64,000 bases of DNA, from assembly GCF_001703635.1 (NCBI RefSeq), contig NZ_LQZT01000009.1, positions 17,901 through 81,900 on the forward strand, in the 5' to 3' direction. Source of the stretch: Parahoeflea olei. Its GTDB lineage: Bacteria; Pseudomonadota; Alphaproteobacteria; Rhizobiales; Rhizobiaceae. Position 1 is the first letter of the stretch; each line of letters opens with the position of its first letter. Made by a program: the position numbers and the translations under genes. Positions 46,836 through 55,921 of this stretch are shown here, in pieces. The notes beneath the pieces were generated by a model that saw only the letters and a list, made by a program, of their open reading frames with translations, ran no database searches and was not told the DNA's origin.

Positions 46836-47861
46836 TCACGCCTTTCCGGCAATGACGTCGTTGGCCATCGACGCGAGCAGCGGCACCGCCTTGCCGATTT
46901 CCCGGGCGCGCTCGGGATTGGAGGCGTTGCCGTCGAGCGAGCGCTTGTAGACGCCCTGCAGGATGGCCGCGAGCCGGAAGAAGGAGAACGCCAGGCAGAA
47001 CGACCAGTTGGAGACGGCAATGCCGGTCCGCTCGGCATAGCGGGCGACATACTCCTCCTCGCTTGGAATCCCCAGATCCGCCCGGTCGAGGCCGCCCAGC
47101 CCGCGAAAGCCGCTCGCATGCGGCAACCGCCACTGCATGCACTGGTAGGCGAGATCGGCGAGCGGGTGGCCGAGCGTCGACAGTTCCCAGTCGATCAGCG
47201 CCAGAACCTTTTCGCCATGGGCGGAGAAGATCATGTTGTCGAGCCGGAAGTCCCCATGCACCACCCGGACAAGCCCGTCGTCGGTGGCCATGTTGTCGAG
47301 GAGCCAGTCCATCAGCCGGTCCATGTCAGGCAGGTCTTCGGTCTTGCTCGCCAGATACTGCTCGCTCCAGCGCCGGATCTGCCGCGCGAAGTAATTGCCC
47401 GATCGGCCGAAATCGGCGAGGCCCGCGGCCTCCGGATCGACCGAGTGCAGCCGCGAAAGCACGTCGTTCATGCCGTCATAGACCGACGCGCGCTCCTCCG
47501 GCGTCATGCCCGGCAGCGCCGGATCCCAGAAGATGCGGCCTTCGACCAGTTCCATGACGAAATACATCCGCCCGATGGCGCTGTCTTCCGGCGCCAGCGC
47601 GAACACTTTCGGCACCGGCACGTTGTTTTCGGCAAGCGCCTTCATCACCCGGTATTCGCGGTCCACCTGGTGGGCGGATTTCAGAAGCGTTCCCGGCGGC
47701 TTGGCGCGCAGCACGTAGCGGCCGCTGTCGGCTTCGACCCGGTAGGTCGGGTTGGATTGCCCGGTGTTGAATTTCTCGATCGCATGCAGGCCCGAAAAGC
47801 CCGGCACGATCGCGTGCAGCTCGTCGGCCAGCGCCTCCATGTCGAAGGGTTCGGTGTCCAT
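46836..47861 (-). CDS. APH-family phosphotransferase, ACAD10/LvaA-type hydroxyacyl-CoA kinase candidate
   Basis: A 341-residue kinase-fold protein: NPTYRVEADSGRYVLRAKPPG for nucleotide binding, catalytic VVHGDFRLDN and Mg-binding IDWELSTLGHPLADLAY. These patterns match the kinase half of human ACAD10/ACAD11 and LvaA of levulinate-using pseudomonads, which phosphorylate 4-hydroxyacyl-CoAs. The partner ACAD is encoded across the divergent promoter (49562-50806). Start 47861 is served by AGGA; a Met three codons upstream is an alternative. It is not an antibiotic resistance gene by context. Confidence 0.8.
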   Translation of the reverse strand: MDTEPFDMEALADELHAIVPGFSGLHAIEKFNTGQSNPTYRVEADSGRYVLRAKPPGTLLKSAHQVDREYRVMKALAENNVPVPKVFALAPEDSAIGRMYFVMELVEGRIFWDPALPGMTPEERASVYDGMNDVLSRLHSVDPEAAGLADFGRSGNYFARQIRRWSEQYLASKTEDLPDMDRLMDWLLDNMATDDGLVRVVHGDFRLDNMIFSAHGEKVLALIDWELSTLGHPLADLAYQCMQWRLPHASGFRGLGGLDRADLGIPSEEEYVARYAERTGIAVSNWSFCLAFSFFRLAAILQGVYKRSLDGNASNPERAREIGKAVPLLASMANDVIAGKA

Positions 47862-47862
47862 C

Positions 47863-48693
47863 TCAGGCATCCTGGAAAATCCTCGAATCGTGCTTGACCG
47901 ACAAGCCGCCATCGAGCGGCAGGATCGCGCCTGTGACATAGGCGCCGGCGCGGCCGCACAGGAAGAGGGCCGCGCCTGCGACATCGTCGGGCGCGCCGAT
48001 CCGGCCGAGCGGCACATGGCGGCCCACGCGTTCGGCCTGGTCGTCGCGGGCGGTGGCGAACGCCGTCATCTTGCTCTGGAAGGGTCCCGGCGCGAAGGCA
48101 TTGACGGTGATGTGCTGCGCGGCCAGCTCCTCGGCGAGAATGCGGGTGAGATGGTGCACCGCAGCCTTGGAGGACGCGTAGGAATAAGCGCCTTCGGCCA
48201 CCGGTTGCGTGCCCATCACCGAGCCGAGATTGAGCACCCGGGCCGGATCTTCGCCGCTTGCGGCGCTCACGAGCAACGGTGTGAGCTCACGCGTGAGCGT
48301 GAACAGGCCGGCGACATTGACCGACATCACCTTGGCCCAGGCCGCATGCGGGAAGCTCTCATAGGGCGCGCCCCAGCTGACGCCGGCATTGTTGACGAGG
48401 ATGTGGAGACGGTCGGTGCGGGTTTTGACCTCGGCCGCGAGCGCCGCGACGCCCTCCTCGCTGCCCACGTCGCCGGTGAAGCCTCCCACCGAACCGGAGC
48501 CGCCCAGTGCATTGATCTCGTCCGCCACCCGGGCACAATCCTCGCCCTTGCGCGAGGCGATCAGCACGCGCGCGCCGGCAGCGGCGAACCCGGTCGCGAT
48601 CATCCGGCCGATGCCGGTGGCCCCGCCGGTCACCAGCGCGGTCTTGCCGGACAGCCCGAACAGGCTCTCCAGATAACGCTCGCCCGTCTCCAT
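47863..48693 (-). CDS. SDR-family oxidoreductase
   Basis: A 276-residue short-chain dehydrogenase: TGGATGIG, NNAGVSWG, Ser and Tyr-Lys in NLGSVMG and YSYASSK, and PLGRIGAPDDVAG near the C-terminus. The start METGERYLESLFGLSGK follows GGGAGGGAAG. It is first in the minus-strand unit with the kinase and a second SDR. The TetR operator palindrome lies about 65-85 bases upstream. Confidence 0.85.
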   Translation of the reverse strand: METGERYLESLFGLSGKTALVTGGATGIGRMIATGFAAAGARVLIASRKGEDCARVADEINALGGSGSVGGFTGDVGSEEGVAALAAEVKTRTDRLHILVNNAGVSWGAPYESFPHAAWAKVMSVNVAGLFTLTRELTPLLVSAASGEDPARVLNLGSVMGTQPVAEGAYSYASSKAAVHHLTRILAEELAAQHITVNAFAPGPFQSKMTAFATARDDQAERVGRHVPLGRIGAPDDVAGAALFLCGRAGAYVTGAILPLDGGLSVKHDSRIFQDA

Positions 48694-48756
48694 GCTCTTC
48701 CCTCCCCGGTGCGTCACGGCAACTTGCCGCAGGTCGGCGCCGCTGTGACGATTGAC

Positions 48757-48776
48757 AACATACTTTGCAGTATGTT
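48757..48776. promoter_or_regulatory. 20-base palindrome AACATACT-TTGC-AGTATGTT, TetR operator
   Basis: Perfect 8-bp arms with a 4-base spacer lie between the divergent SDR and TetR genes. A TTGACA (48752-48757) on the plus strand and a TTGAAC on the minus strand overlap it, so a bound repressor would block both promoters. It is the likely site of the adjacent TetR protein. Confidence 0.65.
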
Positions 48777-48863
48777 CAAGTTCCGCGAAACTGCAAGCCG
48801 GTTTGCGAAAATCTTCGCTGGCCCCGCCGGCGCAACCGCGGCCCGCAGAACCGAGGATGAAGC

Positions 48864-49565
48864 ATGACCCCGGCCGACCGCCCGACCAGATACCGCCGCC
48901 AGAGCGATGCCGAGCTGTCCCGGATGGAAATCATGGAAGGGGCTGCGCTCTGTTTCGAGGCGCGCGGCTTTGCCGCCACCAGCATCGACGAGGTCGCAGC
49001 CCGCATCGGCTCGACCAAGGGGCGGATCTACCATCACTACGCGTCGAAATCGGAGCTGTTCCTCGACGTCTACCGCACCGGCATGCGGCTGATCTTCGAA
49101 GCGGTCGAGCCGCATATCGAAGCCGACCTGCCCGCATTCGACCGGCTCCGGGCCATGCTCAAGGCGCATGTGCTGTGCGTGCTGCGCACCAAGCCGTTCC
49201 AGAACGTGGTCCGCCAGGGGGTCGACATGCTGCGCCATGGCGTGATGCCCGCGCGCGAGCATGCCGAACTCATCCAGCTCGCCCGCCTGCGCGACAGCTA
49301 TTCGGACCATTTCCTCACCGTGCTCGAACAGGCCAGGGCCGAAGGCGCGATCGACTACCAGAACATCAAGATCGCGCTCAACTCGGTCTTCATGTGCCTG
49401 AACGGTCCGATCGTCTGGTTCACGCCCCGCGACGGCCAGACCGAGGAGGAGATCGATCTGCTCGCCGACGAGTGCGTGCTCTACACGCTCAGGCTTCTCG
49501 GACAGGCGGCCGCACCCTCCCGCCCTCTCCCCTCACCCAAGTCTCACCAAGGAGAACCCGCATGA
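48864..49565 (+). CDS. TetR-family regulator
   Basis: A 233-residue repressor: N-terminal HTH ([35 protein letters not shown]) and a ligand domain rich in aromatic residues. Position between two divergent catabolic units, with a palindrome beside its promoter, indicates that it controls both, probably with an acyl-CoA as inducer. Its stop overlaps the ACAD start (ATGA), so regulator and enzyme are made together. Start at 48864 follows GAGGA. Confidence 0.88.
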   Translation: MTPADRPTRYRRQSDAELSRMEIMEGAALCFEARGFAATSIDEVAARIGSTKGRIYHHYASKSELFLDVYRTGMRLIFEAVEPHIEADLPAFDRLRAMLKAHVLCVLRTKPFQNVVRQGVDMLRHGVMPAREHAELIQLARLRDSYSDHFLTVLEQARAEGAIDYQNIKIALNSVFMCLNGPIVWFTPRDGQTEEEIDLLADECVLYTLRLLGQAAAPSRPLPSPKSHQGEPA

Positions 49566-50806
49566 CCGCTTACCCGCCGATGGATCTCGGCATCACCGCC
49601 CGGCTCGCGCCAATGCTCGAGGGCGTGCGCGCCATGGTGCGCGACGAGATCATGCCGCTCGACGAGGAATTTTTGGCCGAAGTCGGCGCGGCCGGCGACC
49701 GCTGGAGCCTCACGCCGCGCCAGACCGAGATCCTCGAGGGGCTGAAGGCCAAGGCGCGGGAACGCGGCCTGTGGAACCTGTGGCGCACGCAGGCCGAGAA
49801 TGGTTTGACCACGGTCGAATATGCCTATCTGGCCGAGGAAATGGGCAAGGCGCATCTCGGTGCGGAGACTTTCAACTGCTCGGCGCCCGATACCGGCAAC
49901 ATGGAGGTGCTCGACCGCTACGGCTCGCCCGAGCACAAGCGCCGCTGGCTCGAACCGTTGCTCAAGGGCGAGATCCGCTCCGCCTATCTGATGACCGAGC
50001 CCGATGTCGCCTCCTCCGATGCCACCAACATCTCGATGTCCTGCGTCCGCGATGGCGCCGACTATGTCCTGAACGGAGAAAAATGGTGGGCCTCGGGCGC
50101 CGGCGACCCGCGTTGCGCGATCTATATCGTCATGGTCAACACCGGCGACGAGACCACGCCGCGCCATGCCCGGCATTCGATGATCCTGGTGCCGGCCGAC
50201 ACGCCCGGCATCGAGAAGCTGCGGCCGATGCAGGTCTACGGCCAGGACGACGCGCCGCACGGCCACATGCATCTGAAATTCACCGATGTCCGGGTGCCGT
50301 CGGAAAACCTGCTGGTCGGCGAAGGCAAGGGCTTCGAGATCGCGCAGGGCCGGCTCGGGCCGGGCCGCATCCACCACTGCATGCGTGCGATCGGCCAGGC
50401 CGAGATGGCGCTCGAGCTGATGTGCCGCCGCGCGCTGTCGCGCGAGGCTTTCGGCAAGAAGCTCGCCCAGCTCGGCGCCAATTACGACATCATCGCCGAA
50501 TGCCGCATGGAGATCGAGATGGCGCGGCTTCTGTGCCTGAAGGCCGCCTGGATGATGGACCAGGGCAACGCGGTGGCCGCCGCGCCCTGGATCAGCCAGA
50601 TCAAGGTGGTAGCGCCGCGCATGGCGCTGAAGGTTGCCGACGAGGCCGCACAGCTGTTCGGCGGACAGGGCATGTCGCAGGACACCCCGCTCGCCAGGAT
50701 GTGGACGCATCTGCGCACGCTCCGGCTCGCCGACGGCCCCGACGCCGTGCATCGCCGCCAGGTCGCGCGCACCGAACTCAAACGCTACACGCAGGAAAAG
50801 GTCTGA
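49562..50806 (+). CDS. acyl-CoA dehydrogenase of ACAD10/ACAD11 type
   Basis: A 414-residue flavoprotein. Very typical segments of ACAD10/11 are present: [50 protein letters not shown] [14 protein letters not shown], and [12 protein letters not shown], where Asp takes the place of the usual catalytic Glu. In mammals this domain is fused to an APH-type kinase; here the kinase is a separate gene 1.7 kb away. Together they would eliminate phosphate from 4-phosphoacyl-CoA. Translation is coupled to the TetR gene. Confidence 0.88.
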   Translation: MTAYPPMDLGITARLAPMLEGVRAMVRDEIMPLDEEFLAEVGAAGDRWSLTPRQTEILEGLKAKARERGLWNLWRTQAENGLTTVEYAYLAEEMGKAHLGAETFNCSAPDTGNMEVLDRYGSPEHKRRWLEPLLKGEIRSAYLMTEPDVASSDATNISMSCVRDGADYVLNGEKWWASGAGDPRCAIYIVMVNTGDETTPRHARHSMILVPADTPGIEKLRPMQVYGQDDAPHGHMHLKFTDVRVPSENLLVGEGKGFEIAQGRLGPGRIHHCMRAIGQAEMALELMCRRALSREAFGKKLAQLGANYDIIAECRMEIEMARLLCLKAAWMMDQGNAVAAAPWISQIKVVAPRMALKVADEAAQLFGGQGMSQDTPLARMWTHLRTLRLADGPDAVHRRQVARTELKRYTQEKV

Positions 50807-50809
50807 CCC

Positions 50810-51775
50810 ATGAAAGCCATCGTCTGCCCCGACTTCGGCCCCGTCTCCAATCTCGATTATCGCGACAGGCCCGACCCCAGCCCGGGGCCGCGCGACGTGG
50901 TGATCCGCGCCGAGGCCATTGGCGTGAACTATCCCGACGGGCTGCTGATCCAGGGGCTTTACCAGATGAAGCCCCAGACCCCGTTCGTGCCCGGCATGGA
51001 AGCCGCCGGCGTGATCGAGGCGGTCGGCGACGAGGTGAGCCATCTCAAGGTCGGCGACCGCGCGGTGGCGCTGGTCGATCTCGGCGGCTATGCCGAAAAG
51101 GTACTTGCCCCGGCGGCCAAGGTGTTCGCCCTGCCCGACGGGCTCGACTATGACGAGGCCTGCGCCTTCATGTGCGCCTGGGGCACGTCGCATCACGCGC
51201 TCAAGCAGCGCGCGCAGCTCAAGCCCGGCGAAACCCTGCTGGTGCTTGGCGGCGCAGGCTCGACGGGCCTCGCCGCAATCGCCATCGGCAAGGCCATGGG
51301 CGCGCATGTGATTGCGGTCGCCTCCACGGATGAAAAACGCGACGCCTGCCTCGAAGCCGGCGCGGAGCTGGCGCTCGGCTATGAGGGCCTGCGCGAGGCG
51401 CTGAAGGAGAAGGCACCCGACGGCGTCGACGTCGCCTTCGATCCCGTCGGCGGCGCGGCGTTTGACGTAGCGTCCCGGGCGATGGCGCGCAATGGCCGCC
51501 TCCTGGTGGTCGGTTTCGCCTCGGGCGAGATCCCGAAATTCCCGGTCAATCTGGCGCTGCTCAAGGAATATTCCCTGATCGGCGTGTTCTGGGGCGCGTT
51601 CACCGCCAGGGAACCCGAGGTCTATGCCGCCAACAACCGCGAATTGTTCGAGTGGCACGCGCAAGGCCTGGTCCGTCCGCGGATCGACGAGCGCCGGCCG
51701 CTGTCCGAAGCGGGCGAAGCGCTCGCGCGCATTCTCGACCGCGGTGCGATCGGCAAGACCATCCTGATCCCCTGA
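50810..51775 (+). CDS. NADPH:quinone oxidoreductase-like MDR protein
   Basis: A 321-residue zinc-free medium-chain reductase: GVNYPDGLLIQGLYQ, GMEAAGVIEAVGDEV, cofactor motif VLGGAGSTGLAAIAIGKAMGAHV. The family reduces quinones or enoyl compounds with NADPH. It starts three bases after the ACAD stop, so it is in the TetR-ACAD operon. It may reduce an enoyl-CoA intermediate; this is inferred. Confidence 0.87.
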   Translation: MKAIVCPDFGPVSNLDYRDRPDPSPGPRDVVIRAEAIGVNYPDGLLIQGLYQMKPQTPFVPGMEAAGVIEAVGDEVSHLKVGDRAVALVDLGGYAEKVLAPAAKVFALPDGLDYDEACAFMCAWGTSHHALKQRAQLKPGETLLVLGGAGSTGLAAIAIGKAMGAHVIAVASTDEKRDACLEAGAELALGYEGLREALKEKAPDGVDVAFDPVGGAAFDVASRAMARNGRLLVVGFASGEIPKFPVNLALLKEYSLIGVFWGAFTAREPEVYAANNRELFEWHAQGLVRPRIDERRPLSEAGEALARILDRGAIGKTILIP

Positions 51776-51815
51776 GCCGCCCCCACACCCGCCCGACCCC
51801 ATCAAGGAGCGAGAC

Positions 51816-52853
51816 ATGCCCGAGCCCCGCAGCATGAAGGCCCTGATCGTCAAGCATGACGGTCTCGCGGAGAGCCGCGGCGGAACCGGGATCGACAGTC
51901 TCGAGCCCTATCTCGATTACACCTCGGTTCCGGTGCCCGAACCGCGCGCCGGCCAGGTTCTGGTCAGGATGCGGATGGCCTCGGTCAATCCGTCCGACAT
52001 CTATTTCATCAAGGGCGAATACGGTCAGCCGCGCGTCAAGGGCCAGCCTGCCGGGTTCGAGGGCGTGGGCGATGTGGTCGGCGGCAAGGGGCTCTATGCC
52101 GCCTGGCTCAAGGGCAAGCGAGTGGCCTTTGTCGGCGGCGTGTCCGGATCGGGCGCCTGGGCCGACTATATCGTGGTGCCGGCGAGCCAGTGCGAGGTGG
52201 TGAAATCCGCGATGCGCGACGAGGACGCGGCCGGCCACGTGGTCAATCCGGTGACCGCCTGGACCATGTTCGACATCGTGCGCAAGTCAAAGAACAAGAG
52301 CTTCGTCTTCACGGCCGCCAATTCGCAACTCGGCAAGCTGATGGCCGGGCTCGCCCGCGACCACGGCATCTGCATGATCGGCGTCATCCGCAAGGAAAGC
52401 CAGGCCGCGCACCTCAAGGACCTCGGCGCGAAACATGTGCTGGTTCAGACCGAAGATGGTTTCGCCAAAGAGTTCGCAACCCTCGCCGCCTCCGAAAAGC
52501 CGCGCATCCTGCTCGACGCGGTGGCCGACCAGACCTCCGCCGATCTCTTCACGGCAATGCCTTCGCGCGCCCGCTGGATCATCTATGGCTGGCTCGCGAG
52601 CACCGCGCCGACGCTTCACCAGCCGGGCCAGTTCATCTTCATGGACAAGAAACTTGAGGGCTACTGGCTTGCCAAATGGTTCAGGCAGGCCTCGATCGTC
52701 GAGAAACTGCGCACGCTGCGCGGCGTGCAGGACCGCTTCATCTCCGGCGCCTGGAAAACAGAGGTTTCCGCCACCATCCGGCTCGCCGATGCCGTGCGCG
52801 ATCTGCCCGCGGCTCTCGAACGCGGCGACGGCAAGGTGATGCTCGTTCCGTAA
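51816..52853 (+). CDS. zinc-binding-type MDR alcohol dehydrogenase family protein
   Basis: A 345-residue medium-chain reductase, second in tandem: SVNPSDIYFIKGEYGQ, GFEGVGDVVG, and a nucleotide-binding part near FTAANSQLGKLMAGLARDHGI. Zinc ligand cysteines are absent, so it is of the quinone/enoyl reductase type. AAGGAG precedes the ATG. It probably ends the operon that starts with the TetR gene. Confidence 0.83.
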   Translation: MPEPRSMKALIVKHDGLAESRGGTGIDSLEPYLDYTSVPVPEPRAGQVLVRMRMASVNPSDIYFIKGEYGQPRVKGQPAGFEGVGDVVGGKGLYAAWLKGKRVAFVGGVSGSGAWADYIVVPASQCEVVKSAMRDEDAAGHVVNPVTAWTMFDIVRKSKNKSFVFTAANSQLGKLMAGLARDHGICMIGVIRKESQAAHLKDLGAKHVLVQTEDGFAKEFATLAASEKPRILLDAVADQTSADLFTAMPSRARWIIYGWLASTAPTLHQPGQFIFMDKKLEGYWLAKWFRQASIVEKLRTLRGVQDRFISGAWKTEVSATIRLADAVRDLPAALERGDGKVMLVP

Positions 52854-52935
52854 GAATTGCCGGAACTTTTCGACAGAAGAAACTTTCCCATTCGCGTTGC
52901 CGTCCTATCTGCAAAGAAATGGAGGGAGGGAAACC

Positions 52936-53364
52936 ATGACCAAACTTGCAATTCGGACGTCTATTGCTGCAGCAATGCTCTGCCTGCTGGCGCTCGCGCC
53001 GGCCCGCGCCGACGAGGCGTCGATGGCCCAGGGCGTGATCGAAAGCCAGATCGGCGCGTTCCTGCGCGATGACATGGCCACCGCCTATTCCCATGCCGCT
53101 CCTTCCATCAAGCGGCTCTATCCGGACGAGAGCAGCTTCTTCGACATGGTCAGGCGCGGCTACCAGCCGGTCTACAGGCCCGGAAACTATGCCTTCGGCC
53201 GGGTCAAGGTTGCACCCGATGGGCGCGGCGTGGTGCAGGAGGTGCTGATCCACGGGCCGGATGGCCAGGACTGGACGGCCCTCTATTCGCTGGAGCGTCA
53301 GCCGGACGGCAGTTTCAAGATCAACGGCGTGCAGATGATCAAGACGGCAGCGCCGAGCGCCTGA
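52936..53364 (+). CDS. DUF4864 secreted protein
   Basis: A 142-residue protein with a signal peptide (TSIAAAMLCLLALAPARA, cleavage near residue 24). The mature part has VIESQIGAFLRDDMATAYSHAAPSIK and VLIHGPDGQDWTALYSLERQPDGSFKINGVQ, typical of DUF4864, an NTF2-like fold group without known function. A strong ribosome site GGAGGGAGGG precedes the ATG at 52936. It may be a separate unit from the MDR genes 82 bases upstream. Confidence 0.83.
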   Translation: MTKLAIRTSIAAAMLCLLALAPARADEASMAQGVIESQIGAFLRDDMATAYSHAAPSIKRLYPDESSFFDMVRRGYQPVYRPGNYAFGRVKVAPDGRGVVQEVLIHGPDGQDWTALYSLERQPDGSFKINGVQMIKTAAPSA

Positions 53365-53485
53365 ACGGCGTTTGCAAGCCGTATCTCGTCGCGCGGGATC
53401 GGGCGGAACATTCCACCCGGTTCCGCGTTGACTTTGTCATGGCGCGCCGGTGGCGGGCCTTGTGTTTTCAACTTATCATCGATGC

Positions 53486-54025
53486 ATGCGCAGGCGGGCC
53501 GGGGGTGGCCTGCCGCTTTCGAGCATCGGAAAGGAAGTTATCGTAAGCGTTGCCTTCACCAAGGAAGAAAGTGCGGAAACAGCAGCCGAAACCGTGCTGC
53601 CCGACCGTCCGATTTCCGAGCACCCGAACCTGGTGACCCGCTCGGGTCTCGCGCAACTCGAGGCTGAACTCGCCAAGGCGCGCGCGGCCTATGACGAGGC
53701 GCAGACCATCGAGGACGTCAACGAGCGCCGCAGGCAGGCCGCCGGTCCCTTGCGCGATGCGCGTTATTTCACCGAACGCGTGCGCAGCGCCGAACTGGTC
53801 GAGGATCCGCAAACGCACGAGACCGTCGCCTTCGGTTCGACCGTGACCTATTGCCGGGACGAGGAGCCGGAAAAGACCTACCGCATCGTCGGCGAGGACG
53901 AGGCAGACCCGAAGGCGGGCTCGATCTCCTATGTCTCCCCGGTCGCCCGGGCGCTGATGGGCAAGTCCGTGGGCGACGTGGTGACGATGGGAGAGCACGA
54001 GCTCGAAATCATGAAGATCGCCTGA
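53486..54025 (+). CDS. GreA/GreB-family protein
   Basis: The protein has a basic N-terminal coiled coil (LVTRSGLAQLEAELAKARAAYDEA) and a Gre C-terminal domain (VAFGSTVTYCRDEEPEKTYRIVGEDEADPKAGSISYVSPVARALMGKSVGDVV). It likely binds the RNA polymerase secondary channel. 53486 is the nearest ATG, but AAGGAAG at 53531-53537 is placed 5 bases before a GTA codon at 53543, exactly where the family N-terminus SVAFTKEESAET begins. A GTA start is abnormal, so either a rare start or a base error is present. Confidence 0.82.
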   Translation: MRRRAGGGLPLSSIGKEVIVSVAFTKEESAETAAETVLPDRPISEHPNLVTRSGLAQLEAELAKARAAYDEAQTIEDVNERRRQAAGPLRDARYFTERVRSAELVEDPQTHETVAFGSTVTYCRDEEPEKTYRIVGEDEADPKAGSISYVSPVARALMGKSVGDVVTMGEHELEIMKIA

Positions 54026-54178
54026 GGGCTGGGGCAGCTCGCTTGTAGGGTCCTGGACGCGGGCCTTGAGCGGCTTTGGCGAGGCAAACTGTTCCCGCCC
54101 TCCCCGTTTCGCCGCTTTCGCGAATCCGGTATGACTGCGCGACGCGGCCCCTGCCGCGCCCCACCGATCTTCGAGGAT

Positions 54179-54520
54179 ATGTCGATCATGCGTCTCCGGC
54201 TTGCACTCCTGGCACTCAGTGCCGCCTTCGTTTCTGCCTGCACCACCACCACCGTGGCGACCAACCCCTTGCAGGCGCGCTGGAACGGCAAGTCGGCGGG
54301 CGCGTTCTTCGCAGCCTACGGCCCCCCGATCAGCGATCGCGAGGCAGCCGGCGGCGGCGCCGTCTACACCTGGCGCGGCGGCTTCTCGGGTGGCCGGTCA
54401 TGCCTGGTGGAGCTGTCCGTCAACAAGGGCTACATGATCACCAGCATCCGCGCCCTCAACGACCGGGTCGACCCCAAGGGCGGTCCCTCGCACTGCGAAA
54501 AGACGCTGGACGCTGCCTGA
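54179..54520 (+). CDS. putative small lipoprotein
   Basis: A 113-residue protein with a lipoprotein signal (RLRLALLALSAAFVSAC; lipobox VSAC, lipidated Cys about residue 20). The mature part has FFAAYGPPISDREAAGGGAVYTWRGG, seen in small alphaproteobacterial outer membrane lipoproteins of unknown role. GAGGA precedes the ATG at 54179; an ATG at 54188 is an alternative. A strong hairpin follows at 54539. Confidence 0.75.
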   Translation: MSIMRLRLALLALSAAFVSACTTTTVATNPLQARWNGKSAGAFFAAYGPPISDREAAGGGAVYTWRGGFSGGRSCLVELSVNKGYMITSIRALNDRVDPKGGPSHCEKTLDAA

Positions 54521-54538
54521 CGATATTTTGCCGGCAAA

Positions 54539-54567
54539 AGGCCCTCGCCCCGATCCGGGGCGGGCCT
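54539..54567 (-). terminator. intrinsic terminator between convergent genes
   Basis: AGGCCC-TC-GCCCCG and CGGGGC-GGGCCT pair into a long GC stem with a short loop. On the minus strand the stem is followed by TTTT, so it ends the small membrane protein and tgt transcript; it may also slow the plus-strand transcript. Confidence 0.55.
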
Positions 54568-54758
54568 CAGCGCCCGGAGAGATAATAGAGAATTCCGGCC
54601 GCGACCAAGACTACGGCGGACGCCGCGCCGGCAAACAGCGGGATCATGCCCGCCATTTCGTCGAACAGGCGCCGCCCGGCCACGGTTTCGAGCCCCCACC
54701 AGCCGAAGCCGAGGCCGGCAGCCGCGACGAATGCCAGCACGATCGAAAAAGCCCTCAT
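54567..54758 (-). CDS. small two-helix membrane protein
   Basis: A 63-residue protein with hydrophobic segments at about 3-21 and 40-60, with GWWGLETVAGRRLFDEMAGM between them. No known motif. GGAAGGG precedes the ATG. It lies 29 bases after tgt and is last in the queA-tgt unit. The family is conserved in position near tgt in related bacteria as far as I recall, without known function. Confidence 0.65.
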   Translation of the reverse strand: MRAFSIVLAFVAAAGLGFGWWGLETVAGRRLFDEMAGMIPLFAGAASAVVLVAAGILYYLSGR

Positions 54759-54787
54759 CGCCCGCCCTTCCCGTGCCGCCGGAATAG

Positions 54788-55921
54788 TCAAAGCGGTGGA
54801 ATGTCGCCCGCCTCCCAGGCGGCCTGCGTGGCAGCGGAGAACGCCTGGAAGTCTCCCGCCTCGATTGCCCCGCGGATCCCCGCCATCAGGTCCTGATAGT
54901 AGCTCAGATTGTTCCAGGTGATCAGCATCATGCCCAGGATTTCATTCGAGCGGACCAGATGGTGCAGATAGGCGCGGGAATAGTCACGCGCGGCCGGGCA
55001 TGAACTCTCCTCGTCGAGCGGCCGGTGGTCCTCGGCGTGGCGGGCGTTCTTGAGATTGATCTTGCCGTGGCGGGTGAAGGCGAGCCCATGGCGACCGGCC
55101 CGTGTCGGCATCACGCAATCGAACATGTCGATCCCGCGGGCGACCGATTTCAGGATGTCGTCGGGCGTGCCCACCCCCATCAGGTAGCGCGGCTTCTCAG
55201 CCGGCAGCAGCGGACAGGTGACTTCCAGCATGTCGAGCATCACCTGCTGCGGCTCGCCCACCGCGAGCCCGCCCACGGCGTAGCCCTTGAGATCGAGGTC
55301 TGCGAGACCCTTGGCGGACTGTTCGCGCAGCCGCGGGACGTCGCCGCCCTGGACGATGCCGAACATCGCCTTGCCGGGCTGGTCGCCAAACTGGGTCTTG
55401 CAGCGCTCCGCCCACCTGAGCGACATCTCCATCGCGCGGGCGATCTCGTCCTCGGAGGCTGGCAGGCGCACGCATTCGTCGAGCTGCATCTGGATGTCGG
55501 AGCCGAGCAGGCCCTGGATCTCGATCGATCGCTCCGGGCTCATTTCGTGGCGCGAGCCGTCGATATGGGACTGGAATGTCACCCCCTGCTCGGTGATCTT
55601 GCGCAGGGCCGAGAGCGACATCACCTGGAAGCCGCCTGAATCGGTGAGGATCGGGCGGTCCCAACGCGCGAAGTGATGCAGACCGCCAAGCCGTGCCACG
55701 CGCTCGGCGCCGGGCCTCAGCATCAGGTGATAGGTGTTGCCGAGAATGATGTCGGCGCCCAGGTCACGAACCTGGTCCATATACATGGCCTTGACCGTGC
55801 CGCCGGTGCCGACCGGCATGAAGGCCGGGGTGCGGATTTCGCCGCGCGGCATCGAGATCGTGCCGCGCCGCGCGTTGCCGTCGGTTGCCGAAAGACGGAA
55901 TTCGAAGCTTTGCGTGCTCAT
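54788..55921 (-). CDS. tgt: queuine tRNA-guanine transglycosylase
   Basis: A 377-residue TIM-barrel enzyme that exchanges guanine 34 for preQ1 in tRNAs. Active-site D94 ([13 protein letters not shown]) and nucleophile D268 ([14 protein letters not shown]) are present. The structural zinc site is mostly lost: against the C-x-C-x2-C and His of E. coli and Zymomonas enzymes, this protein has S306, C308, A311 and N337. The SRAYLHHL segment is kept. It overlaps queA by 4 bases (ATGA). Confidence 0.95.
   Translation of the reverse strand: MSTQSFEFRLSATDGNARRGTISMPRGEIRTPAFMPVGTGGTVKAMYMDQVRDLGADIILGNTYHLMLRPGAERVARLGGLHHFARWDRPILTDSGGFQVMSLSALRKITEQGVTFQSHIDGSRHEMSPERSIEIQGLLGSDIQMQLDECVRLPASEDEIARAMEMSLRWAERCKTQFGDQPGKAMFGIVQGGDVPRLREQSAKGLADLDLKGYAVGGLAVGEPQQVMLDMLEVTCPLLPAEKPRYLMGVGTPDDILKSVARGIDMFDCVMPTRAGRHGLAFTRHGKINLKNARHAEDHRPLDEESSCPAARDYSRAYLHHLVRSNEILGMMLITWNNLSYYQDLMAGIRGAIEAGDFQAFSAATQAAWEAGDIPPL

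Noticed and set aside
46836..47861. Aminoglycoside resistance gene
   Set aside because: The APH fold is present, but the segments match hydroxyacyl-CoA kinases and the gene lies in an acyl-CoA cassette.
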